Shown piece after piece: positions 27,319 to 35,233 of a DNA stretch of 64,000 nt. Source of the stretch: Pedobacter sp. BMA (GTDB lineage: Bacteria; Bacteroidota; Bacteroidia; Sphingobacteriales; Sphingobacteriaceae); contig NZ_LECU01000003.1 in NCBI RefSeq assembly GCF_001027745.1, positions 62,001-126,000 of the forward strand. Direction: 5' to 3'. The notes under the pieces were generated by a model. That model searched no databases and was not told the DNA's origin. It saw only the letters and a program-made list of their open reading frames with translations. Within the stretch, counting starts at the first letter, position 1. Each line of letters opens with the position of its first letter. Position numbers and translations under genes: made by a program.

Positions 27319-27786
27319 TTAAATCAAATGCGATTTTAAATCTGCCGGCGAATAGTTAACCGACTTCAATGTCTTATCATCTGCTTTTCTGAAAACCAAA
27401 AACAACCCATCCACTTCCTTGTAGTATGATTCAGTCTGATCTTTATCAAAATAATGTTTAATTGTTTGCTCTGCCTCCTCAACAGTTTTACAGGCTTTAC
27501 TCATATTAGAGCGGTGAACCTCATCAAATAAGGTTTTAAACTTTGCACCCAGGCCAAACTCATGAATAGCACCTGCAAGTACATATTGCAAATCACATAA
27601 AGCATCGGCAACTTCAACCAGGTCATCATTTTCTACCGCTTCCTGCAACTCTTTTAACTCTTCTGCCAACAGGGCAATCCTTAAATTGGCTCGTTGTTTA
27701 GAAGGAATAACCGGTGATTCCAGAATAGGGTGTTTGAAAGTAGTATGAAATTCCGCCACCTGATTTAAAGAATTTGTTTCCTGCAT
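27319..27786 (-). CDS. MazG-like nucleoside triphosphate pyrophosphohydrolase
   Basis: 155-residue all-alpha NTP pyrophosphatase of the MazG/PRA-PH/HAM1-like group. The metal-binding signature ExxE...ExxD is seen in LAEELKELQEAVENDDLVEVADALCDL (its two halves near residues 51 and 70). Such enzymes hydrolyse non-canonical or excess (d)NTPs to NMP and PPi. A TATTTTTG -7 element lies 26 bases upstream, and a terminator follows. The exact nucleotide substrate is not readable. Confidence 0.87.
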   Translation of the reverse strand: MQETNSLNQVAEFHTTFKHPILESPVIPSKQRANLRIALLAEELKELQEAVENDDLVEVADALCDLQYVLAGAIHEFGLGAKFKTLFDEVHRSNMSKACKTVEEAEQTIKHYFDKDQTESYYKEVDGLFLVFRKADDKTLKSVNYSPADLKSHLI

Positions 27787-27811
27787 AATTTGTTCGATTT
27801 TTTGTAAAGCA

Positions 27812-27819
27812 CAAAAATA
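27812..27819 (-). promoter_or_regulatory. -7 element of the MazG-like gene
   Basis: TATTTTTG on the minus strand matches TAnnTTTG and ends 25 bases before the ATG at 27786. No clear -33 element. Confidence 0.45.
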
Positions 27820-27960
27820 AAAAATTATTCCATCTATCCCCCATCCTCACTCTCACCATCTTAAATCTCCCGTCTCATATCCTCTTTTTCAGATCTAAAG
27901 TCCCAGGCCTCAGACCCCCCTTCTTAAATCTCCCTATCCTAAATCTAATGTCTGCCTTTT

Positions 27961-28680
27961 CTATTTCCGCTCCCTGATTACTTTAAAAAACTCTTCTTTA
28001 TAGGTTTCCCCAACCGGTATAGATTGATCACCGATATAGAGCGTGTTCCCATCCACCATCTTAATTTTATCCAGCGAAATGATGTAAGATTTGTGCACAC
28101 GGTAAAACGGAGGTTTAGGCAAATCATTTTCCAGCTCCCGCAAAGCCTGATAAGTAATAATCCGCTGTGACGCTGTATAAACAGAAACATAATTCTTCAA
28201 CCCCTCAATATACAGGATATCATCATAGTTGACTTTGATAAATTTGTTTTTCGTTTCGCCTTTAATAAAGATGAAGTCGCTGGTAGCAGAAGCAACAGGC
28301 GCAGCGATCACTTCATATTGTGGCGGGGAAAGGATTTGTTGCGCTTTCAGCGCAGCCTTATAAAAACGCTCATAAGAAATGGGTTTGAGCAAGTAGTCAA
28401 CCACATCCAGTTCAAAACCCTCCAGGGCATATTCGGGATAAGCGGTAGTTAAAATGACCTTGCACTTGCCGCCACAGATTTTCAGAAACTGAATGCCTGT
28501 TAGTTCGGGCATCTGTATATCCAGAAAAACAAGGTCTACTTTCCCTTCTTGTACCAAGTTTAGCGCCTCGAAGGCATTTGTGGTGGTGCCTACGAGCTCC
28601 AGGAATGGTGTTTTATTGATAAAGGCAGCAATGATATCTGAGGCGTAAGATTCATCATCAACAGCTAAGCAACGGATCAT
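27961..28680 (-). CDS. LytTR-family response regulator
   Basis: 239 residues: a receiver domain (1-120) with acidic pocket D8-D9, phospho-acceptor D54 (VFLDIQMP) and the conserved Lys in LLKPISYERF; then a C-terminal LytTR DNA-binding domain (about 140-237, IKVNYDDILYIEGLKNYVSV, FYRVHKSYII). It pairs with the histidine kinase gene 26 bases upstream, and the two are divergent from an outer-membrane receptor gene, a common arrangement in Sphingobacteriaceae. The target may be that receptor. Confidence 0.93.
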   Translation of the reverse strand: MIRCLAVDDESYASDIIAAFINKTPFLELVGTTTNAFEALNLVQEGKVDLVFLDIQMPELTGIQFLKICGGKCKVILTTAYPEYALEGFELDVVDYLLKPISYERFYKAALKAQQILSPPQYEVIAAPVASATSDFIFIKGETKNKFIKVNYDDILYIEGLKNYVSVYTASQRIITYQALRELENDLPKPPFYRVHKSYIISLDKIKMVDGNTLYIGDQSIPVGETYKEEFFKVIRERK

Positions 28681-28706
28681 ATCTATTTTAATTAAGGCGG
28701 GTAAAT

Positions 28707-29714
28707 TTAAATATTTAGTACTAAAGTGGTTTTGTAGGTATTGCCGTTATTGGAAACCAGTAGCTCATGCTGCTCCGGATAAATCAAGTTTAACCTTCTC
28801 TGCAGGTTAACCAAACCTACCCCACTGGAATGATCTTTTTGTGCACGGCTGATTTTATTGCTGACTTCAAAACTTAAGCGTTTCCCTACCACCCTTAATT
28901 TAATACGGACAGGAGATTTTTCTTCATTTACCACACCATGTTTAAAAGCATTTTCCACAAAGGGAATCAGCATCAAAGCCGCAACCTTTTGGTCGGTTAC
29001 CCCCTCAATAAGGAAGTCTACAAAAAAATGAGGTTCAAAGCGCATCTTGAATAAAGCTATATAGCTTTCCAGGTATTCTACCTCTTTGTCTAAGCTTACC
29101 TTTCCATCCGGGCTTTCGTGCAACGTATAACGCATCAGATCCGACAATTTCAAAACCGCGTTCGCCAGCTTGTCGGAAACCGGAATAGCCAGAGAGTACA
29201 CATAATTCAGCGTGTTATACAAAAAGTGTGGATTAATCTGCGACTTTAAAAACATCAGTTCGGCCTTTACCACTTCATCTTTAAGTTTGAGGTTCATGCG
29301 TTCTGTTTTAAAGCTCATCTCTATACCGTACACCGCAGCAGGAACAACCACAAAAGCAATACTCCAGTAAATGTTGTCCGAAATGTAAGCCCAGGCTGTA
29401 GTATCATCGCTGTAATTGTGAATATTAAACCATTTTAAATACAGCACTTCCTCAATGGTATACCTGATGACTATAAAAGCCGCCATGGCGAAAATAATTC
29501 CTGCAACCAGCTGTACCACTTTATCCCGTTTCAGGAATTTGGGGTATACCCACAAATAACAAATATAAAACTGAACCAATTGCGTAAAGTTCATGGATAT
29601 GTTAAAGGCCGCCCGGTTAAAGCTAATGCCATTCAGGAGTGCGCCCCCATACAAATAGCCCAGTACCAGCAACCAGCAGACAATATGTATCAGAATGGTT
29701 TTAATTTTTTTCAT
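28707..29714 (-). CDS. LytS-type sensor histidine kinase
   Basis: 335 residues. Four hydrophobic helices (about 8-30, 42-60, 68-85, 115-132) anchor it in the membrane without a large external sensor. The His_kinase domain has H163 in SQINPHFLYNTLNY, followed by an ATP-binding region with FVENAFKHGV and GVGLVNLQRRL. It phosphorylates the adjacent LytTR regulator. The absence of a periplasmic domain suggests sensing within the membrane or through a partner. Confidence 0.92.
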   Translation of the reverse strand: MKKIKTILIHIVCWLLVLGYLYGGALLNGISFNRAAFNISMNFTQLVQFYICYLWVYPKFLKRDKVVQLVAGIIFAMAAFIVIRYTIEEVLYLKWFNIHNYSDDTTAWAYISDNIYWSIAFVVVPAAVYGIEMSFKTERMNLKLKDEVVKAELMFLKSQINPHFLYNTLNYVYSLAIPVSDKLANAVLKLSDLMRYTLHESPDGKVSLDKEVEYLESYIALFKMRFEPHFFVDFLIEGVTDQKVAALMLIPFVENAFKHGVVNEEKSPVRIKLRVVGKRLSFEVSNKISRAQKDHSSGVGLVNLQRRLNLIYPEQHELLVSNNGNTYKTTLVLNI

Positions 29715-29774
29715 GTTCTAAAACTAAATAAAGCTTTTCGTTGGATAAATCTTCTTATTCCAAACCTAATAAAA

Positions 29775-29839
29775 ATTATCCCAACACCTGGTTTTCGGGG
29801 ACCAAACCATAAAAGGATAATGTTTCGGGTTGGGATAAT
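29775..29839. repeat. Inverted repeat between the histidine kinase and receptor genes
   Basis: Perfect 11-base arms (ATTATCCCAAC at 29775-29785 and GTTGGGATAAT at 29829-29839) flank 43 bases that hold a smaller GGTTT/AAACC hairpin. GGATAAT is also directly repeated 18 bases apart (29815 and 29833). It is a candidate binding region for the neighbouring LytTR regulator. Confidence 0.6.
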
Positions 29840-29918
29840 ATTTTGAGGCCTTGGTATCATTTTATTTTCCTGCACAGGCAACGTTTGCATTTTTGAACTG
29901 TCAATTAAACACAACCAT

Positions 29919-32330
29919 ATGAACATGTTCTCTAAAACATTCAGCACCCTTTTACTTTTATTCATGTATTTTCAGGTAAGCGCTCAAACCTTTAAGGTAA
30001 ACGGGTTAATTACCGATCAAAATAAAAAGGCACTGGATTACGCCTCAGTTTCACTAATCAGGTTGCCCGATTCGGTATCGATGGGTTTACAGTCGACCAA
30101 CAAAGACGGCGTTTATGAATTCAGTACTGTGAAACCAGGAAAATATCTGATTAAGGCTTTGATGATTGGTTACCAAAAAAACCGTTCTGCTACCTTCGAA
30201 ATCAATAAAGAAAATTTTCTGGTTCCTGCGATCAGCCTCGCTGATCAATCTACAAATTTGAAAGAAGTAAACATCGTTTCTAAAACGCCGGTGATCGATC
30301 AGAAGGCCGACCGTACCATTGTAAACGTGGAGCAAATGAATACTGCTGGAGACAATGCGTTGGAAGTCATCAGCAGGGCGCCAGGCATTAAGCTCGATAA
30401 AGATGAAAATATCATTATGAAAGGGAAAAGTGGTGTCAATGTAATGATAGATGGTAAGTTAAGCTATATGAGCGGCGCCGAACTGACCACCTACCTGAAG
30501 TCGCTTCCCGGATCTGTGCTCAGCAAAATCGAACTGATTTCAAATCCACCAGCCTCGTTTGATGCGGCAGGAACAGGCGGTTTCATCAATATTAAGCTGA
30601 AAAGAAATAAGATGGAAGGTACCAATGGTAATGCCAACCTTGGTGGCGGTTATGGGAAGTATGAAAAAATCTATGGTGGCGTCAACCTGAACCATAATGC
30701 TGGAAAGCTGAGCAGCTATGTCCGTCTAAATGCAGGTCACTATAATTCTTTCAACCGCTTAACGTTGAACCGGACAATCGGGAATGAAACTTTCAATCAG
30801 GTTAATTTCTGGCATCCTATAACCAATAGCTTAAATTACTCAGCAGGTGCAGATTATTTTATCAATGAGCGACATACCATCGGCTTAATGTTTAAGGGTT
30901 ACACCTCCCCTGTTAAAACGAATGTTGACAGCAATTCTCCAAATTACAATGCACAAGGCATTAAACAGGGTGAAGTAAACATGGTTAACCCTCAGGATAA
31001 TGGATCAGACAACCATGCCTTAAATTTCAACTACCGCTTCAAAATTGATACCACAGGTAAAGAACTTGGTTTTGACGCTGATTATGTGAACTACACGAAC
31101 GACAGGGTTTCTTCTTTTACCAATACCTATCTGGATGGAAATGGCAATTTAACCAGCCCGCCTGTTCAGCTTCGCGATAATGGCATGGGTGACGTTTCTA
31201 TCTATGCACTCAAATTAGATTATACCCACCCCTTCACGAAAAATCTGAAGCTGGAAGCTGGTTTAAAAAGCAGCTGGGTAAAATCCTTAAGCGACGTTCA
31301 GTTTGATTCACTGAAAACTGTGGGGTGGATTAATGACCCGAGGAGAACCAATCTATTCAGCTATAATGAAAACATTAATGCAGGCTACGTTTCGCTTAAT
31401 CAAAGTTTTAAGACATTTGATTTTAAAATCGGGGCACGTATAGAGCAAACCAGGGGAAATGGCTTCTCTTCGGGTTCAAACACCAGCATTAAGCGAAACT
31501 ACTGGAAGCTTTTCCCAAATGTTTCAGCACTGTATAAAATCAACAAAGACCATCAGCTTGCCGCATCCTACCGTAAAAGTATCAATCGCCCATCGTACAG
31601 CAGTTTAAATCCATTTGCCTTTTATTCCGATCCATATACTGCGCTTCAGGGTAACCCGCTTCTACAGCCATCTTACGCAGATAATTTCGAAGTAAATTAC
31701 AACCTCAAAAATTTCAGGGTACTAACGGTAAGCTATTCAACGGTAAACGGCTCACAATCTAATGTCATTTATCAGAACGATGCCAGCAAAGAAAGTATCA
31801 GTCGGCCGGAAAACCTAAATAAGGAAACGAATTTATACTTTGCCACCGGCAGTCCTTTTGATGTGGTTAAATGGTGGAACAACAATACAGAATTGTCTGC
31901 CTCTTACAATAAAATTACCTCCCCTGTTCAGGGCTCAGGCTATAACGTGTCTAAATGGAGCTGGGGCGTAAGCAGCGACAATACTTTTACCTTACCTAAA
32001 AACTATTCTTTAACGCTGTATGGTTATTATGAAGCACCTTCGGTTTCTGGCCTGTATCGTAACTTAGAAAATTACGCTGTAAGTGTGGGCGCAAAAAAAA
32101 GCTTCTGGAAAAAAAATGCAACCCTTTCGGTACGACTAAATGACGTGTTTGCTACTGGAAAATTCAGGGCTAACCTGGCTTACAACAACATTAACACTTA
32201 TTGGCAAAACGAATGGGAAAACCGGAAAATCTCTGTAAACCTGAGCTATAAATTCGGCAATATGAAAATTAAAACCGCCCGCAGCAGGAAAACAGGAACT
32301 GGTGAAGAAGAAAACAGAGTTGGGGGATAA
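29919..32330 (+). CDS. TonB-dependent receptor / outer-membrane beta-barrel protein (OMP_b-brl_3 type)
   Basis: 803 residues with a signal peptide (1 to about 22, ending VSAQ), a carboxypeptidase-regulatory-like beta-sandwich (about 25-110), a plug domain (about 125-215, ADRTIVNVEQMNTAGDNALE and IELISNPPASFDAAGTGG) and a large beta-barrel. The C-terminus is Arg/Lys/Thr-rich (MKIKTARSRKTG), typical of this subfamily. The substrate is unknown. It is divergent from the LytTR/kinase pair, which probably regulates it. Confidence 0.9.
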   Translation: MNMFSKTFSTLLLLFMYFQVSAQTFKVNGLITDQNKKALDYASVSLIRLPDSVSMGLQSTNKDGVYEFSTVKPGKYLIKALMIGYQKNRSATFEINKENFLVPAISLADQSTNLKEVNIVSKTPVIDQKADRTIVNVEQMNTAGDNALEVISRAPGIKLDKDENIIMKGKSGVNVMIDGKLSYMSGAELTTYLKSLPGSVLSKIELISNPPASFDAAGTGGFINIKLKRNKMEGTNGNANLGGGYGKYEKIYGGVNLNHNAGKLSSYVRLNAGHYNSFNRLTLNRTIGNETFNQVNFWHPITNSLNYSAGADYFINERHTIGLMFKGYTSPVKTNVDSNSPNYNAQGIKQGEVNMVNPQDNGSDNHALNFNYRFKIDTTGKELGFDADYVNYTNDRVSSFTNTYLDGNGNLTSPPVQLRDNGMGDVSIYALKLDYTHPFTKNLKLEAGLKSSWVKSLSDVQFDSLKTVGWINDPRRTNLFSYNENINAGYVSLNQSFKTFDFKIGARIEQTRGNGFSSGSNTSIKRNYWKLFPNVSALYKINKDHQLAASYRKSINRPSYSSLNPFAFYSDPYTALQGNPLLQPSYADNFEVNYNLKNFRVLTVSYSTVNGSQSNVIYQNDASKESISRPENLNKETNLYFATGSPFDVVKWWNNNTELSASYNKITSPVQGSGYNVSKWSWGVSSDNTFTLPKNYSLTLYGYYEAPSVSGLYRNLENYAVSVGAKKSFWKKNATLSVRLNDVFATGKFRANLAYNNINTYWQNEWENRKISVNLSYKFGNMKIKTARSRKTGTGEEENRVGG

Positions 32331-32351
32331 GGGTTAAATACTCCCCTCTTC

Positions 32352-32834
32352 CTAAAGCACCAGCAGCATCCACACGTTGCAGGCAAAATGCCCTGAATTG
32401 CCAAGAGCTGCCGAAAGTCTTTTAAAATTCGCTTTTTCATACATGGAAATCGCCGTAGTAAGTTCTGGAAAAGATTCCAGGTAAACTTCATTATAGCCAA
32501 AGTGCTGGGCAGATTCAATGCTTTTTTGCATCAGGGTTTTGCCCACACCTTTGCCTCTGGCCTCTGCAGCAGTATACAGCTTTACCAGCTCCACACAACC
32601 TTCCGGCAAACCTTCAGTGGGATATATACCACAACCTCCAATAATCTCCCCATCCTCTTCAGCAATCCAATACGCAGAGGCACTGGTTTCAAATACGGTT
32701 GATAAATGATCGGTCGTCGGGTCGGTGTAAACTGTTCCGGGCTTATCGATCTTAAATTCCCTGAGAATAGTCCTGATCAGCTCTGCGAGCTTAAAATTAT
32801 CCTTTTCTTGTATTTCCCGGTATATGATGGCCAT
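32352..32834 (-). CDS. GNAT-family N-acetyltransferase
   Basis: 160-residue acetyl-CoA-dependent transferase. The acetyl-CoA pyrophosphate-binding motif A is VELVKLYTAAEARGKGVGKTLM (R/QxxGxG/A at ARGKGVG). Beta-strand 4 and helix 4 follow (YNEVYLESFPEL, MYEKANFK). A TATTTTTG -7 element lies 15 bases upstream. The acceptor is not predictable. It converges on the receptor gene with 21 bases between the stops. Confidence 0.9.
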   Translation of the reverse strand: MAIIYREIQEKDNFKLAELIRTILREFKIDKPGTVYTDPTTDHLSTVFETSASAYWIAEEDGEIIGGCGIYPTEGLPEGCVELVKLYTAAEARGKGVGKTLMQKSIESAQHFGYNEVYLESFPELTTAISMYEKANFKRLSAALGNSGHFACNVWMLLVL

Positions 32835-32848
32835 GATTTTATTTTCCT

Positions 32849-32856
32849 CAAAAATA
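32849..32856 (-). promoter_or_regulatory. -7 element of the GNAT gene
   Basis: TATTTTTG on the minus strand, 14 bases before the ATG, predicting a leader of about 10 bases. Confidence 0.45.
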
Positions 32857-33002
32857 GGATTAACTCGCAGAGATTTAAACGAAATGATTCAAAAACGTTT
32901 GAAAAGCAAAAAAGTCTGATGGTGATATTAAGCTCTTTTTAGTTTTTTAAAGATATGCCAGGCGTGTCGCCTAAGGTAGATGATCTGGCGAGTAATAATA
33001 TT

Positions 33003-33019
33003 ATTTAGATTTTCTAAAT
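33003..33019. promoter_or_regulatory. Probable HigA operator upstream of higBA
   Basis: Perfect inverted repeat ATTTAGA-TTT-TCTAAAT, 32 bases before the toxin start. A partial copy (AAATTTGCTAAAC) follows. Autoregulation through such palindromes is usual for HigA antitoxins. Confidence 0.6.
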
Positions 33020-33050
33020 TTTTATTAAATTTGCTAAACAATAAATTAGT

Positions 33051-33347
33051 ATGGTCGTTATCAGTTATGGAAAGTTAAAGGAGTTTTATACTGTTCATTC
33101 TACGGCAAAAGACCCTTTGAATAATTGGTATAGATTACTTACTCATTCTGATTGGTCAGATTTTCATGAAATGAAGCAAATTTTTGGTAGTGTTGACGCA
33201 ATTGGTAATGATAGATTTGTTTTTAATATCAAAGGAAATCACTACAGACTTATAGCCATGATTTTCTTCGACATCAGGACGGTATACATTCGTTTCGTTG
33301 GTACCCATGCCGAATATGATAAACTAAAAGACTGTTCAATAATTTGA
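33051..33347 (+). CDS. higB: HigB-like type II toxin (mRNA interferase)
   Basis: 98-residue basic protein of the RelE/HigB fold. The pattern LTHSDWSDFHEMKQIFGSVD, followed by FNIKGNHYRLIAMI and the C-terminal VRFVGTHAEYDK-like ending (IRFVGTHAEYDKL), is diagnostic of the HigB subgroup that cleaves mRNA on the ribosome. The toxin gene precedes the antitoxin gene, as in other higBA loci, and the two are 36 bases apart. The AT-rich composition and the neighbouring unrecognised genes suggest accessory DNA. Confidence 0.9.
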   Translation: MVVISYGKLKEFYTVHSTAKDPLNNWYRLLTHSDWSDFHEMKQIFGSVDAIGNDRFVFNIKGNHYRLIAMIFFDIRTVYIRFVGTHAEYDKLKDCSII

Positions 33348-33383
33348 TTGAGATTTTTTCCTGATAGAATAAGATTTAAGATT

Positions 33384-33758
33384 ATGGGGATGATTAAAAA
33401 AATAAAAAATAAAGGAGATTACGAATCTGTAATGTCTAAGATTGATGCTTTAATGGCAAAAGGGAGCGATAAAGCTACTACTGCAGAATTAGCTGAGATC
33501 CGTGCACTGGCACTTTCTGCACAAGCTTATGAGCAACAAGTGTACGTAATCGAGCAACCAGACAGCTTATCCGGCATGATTGAGATGCGAATGTTTGAAA
33601 TGAAAATCAAACAGGCGGATATGGCTAAAAAACTTCATGTGAGTCCTGCTAAACTCTCGCTAATACTTAATGGCAAACAAAGGGTAGACATAGACTTTTT
33701 GAAAGCTGTGCATAAAGAACTTAACGTTGATGCTGACTTCCTGTTGGCCCATGTTTAG
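33384..33758 (+). CDS. higA: HigA-like antitoxin with C-terminal helix-turn-helix
   Basis: 124 residues from the ATG at 33384 (the frame is open from a TTG at 33348; a second ATG lies at 33390). The N-terminal half is helical and charged and should wrap the toxin. The C-terminal half is a Cro/CI-like HTH (about 65-124, MKIKQADMAKKLHVSPAKLS, LILNGKQRVDIDFLKAVHKE). It neutralises HigB and probably represses the operon at the palindrome 33003-33019. Its last 38 bases overlap, antisense, the 3' end of the HEPN gene. Confidence 0.88.
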   Translation: MGMIKKIKNKGDYESVMSKIDALMAKGSDKATTAELAEIRALALSAQAYEQQVYVIEQPDSLSGMIEMRMFEMKIKQADMAKKLHVSPAKLSLILNGKQRVDIDFLKAVHKELNVDADFLLAHV

Positions 33759-34596
33759 ACTTAATTTCGCGTAAATCTAAATGGTTTAATAGCAAATCGT
33801 AATTCTCAACCCATTCCACTAATTTATCCCTCATATACACCACATCATCCAGCTCCACACTAAAATCATCTTCATACCGAAAACCCAGATAGGAACTTTG
33901 CAGCAGCGCCAGGTATTGGAGCTCCTTTCTTTCTTTCTCATGAAAAATTTGTCGAACCTCAGGAAAATAAAAACTTACCGTTTTACGCAGGTCCGGCAAC
34001 TGGTGGCTCCGGATTTCTTTGCCCCAGAATACCAAACCAACTAAGCGGTACAGTTGCTCACAACTTTGATGGAGCATAAAGGCAGCCAGCGTCAGCTTAT
34101 TGGATTTAATGAGCTCCGTCGCTGTTTCCATGAAGTCATTGATTCTGGCAAAAACCATATTCAGATAGGCCTCGGTATTAAGCATTGCTTCTTCAATCAA
34201 CTCTTCCGGAGTTTCCGGTAGTTGATGCGCTTCGGCTTTCAGGTAAATGCATTGACTACTGTCGCATTCTCTGGAGTAAAATGCATGTCCCCGGGTTAAA
34301 TGATCATTGAGCAATCCATAGGTCTGATAAAGGATTTCTACCTCAGGTTGGTCAAGAGTGATAAAAGATAAAATCCGTTTGGTTTCATCTATCACCTGAT
34401 ACTTGAACTTATCCAACACCACAATTAAGCGTATGGTCTGTCCCGCTGGCCTGCATCTGAATATACAGGAAACCGGGATAACCGTTACCAAAAGCTTTAC
34501 AAACTTTTTAACAGCTGCTTCTTTCTGCCTGGCGGTAAGCGCCTTGGCAGGGACTGCTTTGGTTTTCGAAAGACCCTCTTCAACATCTTTAGTCAT
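33721..34596 (-). CDS. HEPN-domain protein with nucleotidyltransferase-like N-terminus
   Basis: 291 residues. The C-terminal part (about 150-272) fits the HEPN family: AAFMLHQSCEQLYRLVGLVF (H176), RSHQLPDLRKTV (196-207) and SSYLGFRYEDDF (R240-Y241). Residues 28-122 resemble the minimal nucleotidyltransferase fold in outline (IFRCRPAGQTIRLIVVLD, then HAFYSRECDSSQCIYLK), but the catalytic GS and DxD residues are missing. No RxxxxH nuclease motif is evident. It is the last gene of a three-gene leftward operon, overlapping the previous gene by 8 bases. Function unknown; the MNT reading is inference. Confidence 0.78.
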   Translation of the reverse strand: MTKDVEEGLSKTKAVPAKALTARQKEAAVKKFVKLLVTVIPVSCIFRCRPAGQTIRLIVVLDKFKYQVIDETKRILSFITLDQPEVEILYQTYGLLNDHLTRGHAFYSRECDSSQCIYLKAEAHQLPETPEELIEEAMLNTEAYLNMVFARINDFMETATELIKSNKLTLAAFMLHQSCEQLYRLVGLVFWGKEIRSHQLPDLRKTVSFYFPEVRQIFHEKERKELQYLALLQSSYLGFRYEDDFSVELDDVVYMRDKLVEWVENYDLLLNHLDLREIKSKHGPTGSQHQR

Positions 34597-35233
34597 TTCC
34601 AGCCTCCGTTTCTTTTTTCAAATATTGAATCGCTTGCGGCACGACCAGGATAAAACTAAGTTCAAGTGTTTTCTCGAGCTCTTTGAGCAGGGGAAACCCA
34701 TATTTAGCGTCAATCATGGCCAGATTATCGTCTTTAACCAAGCCAAAATATAGCCATTCCGATAATCCATACCTCAGTTTGGTAATATTCTCAAGGGTAA
34801 CGATTGGTGTGAGTGCTTTTAATGGATTCTTCATCTCTTTCTTTTTAAGCCTCAGGAGTTGGTATTCTTTATATCCCTTATCTTTTTCCTTAATGGCCCG
34901 CGCCCACACCCTCATAATCCAATCGCCAAAAGTCGGTTCGCTATCGCTGTAACTCGCTTCGGGAACATAATGGAGCTGCTGCGTAGTGATTAAGTAACAG
35001 GCCTGTAGCAACTGAGTGAGCTGCTGATGAAAGTAAACCAGCGGACCTGCCTTTTTGATTTTAAGTCCGTTCGCCATACAGGCATTATGCCACTTACGCA
35101 GCTCAGTTCTGTATACATGCAAGCTTGCGCCGTGATAAAATTCCATGATCTGACGGTAGGGATTCATCTCCATATGTGGCTCCAGCAGTAAGGGGCAGGT
35201 ATCTTCAAACCGGCTTTTACTTTTATTTTCCAT
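34589..35233 (-). CDS. Protein of unknown function, single-copy paralogue of the upstream gene
   Basis: 214 residues, soluble, helical, with no family I recognise. Residues about 9-207 align end to end with the C-terminal half of the 396-residue protein encoded just upstream: FEDTCPLLLEPHMEMNPYRQ with FKDTCPYLLSDDMLHNPYLQ, FGDWI with FGDWI, KLRYGLSEWLYF with EMRYGLKEWLYY, YGFPLLKELEK with FGFPLFEKLEK. It overlaps its neighbours by 11 and 8 bases, so the three products are translationally coupled and probably act together. Confidence 0.8.
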   Translation of the reverse strand: MENKSKSRFEDTCPLLLEPHMEMNPYRQIMEFYHGASLHVYRTELRKWHNACMANGLKIKKAGPLVYFHQQLTQLLQACYLITTQQLHYVPEASYSDSEPTFGDWIMRVWARAIKEKDKGYKEYQLLRLKKKEMKNPLKALTPIVTLENITKLRYGLSEWLYFGLVKDDNLAMIDAKYGFPLLKELEKTLELSFILVVPQAIQYLKKETEAGND

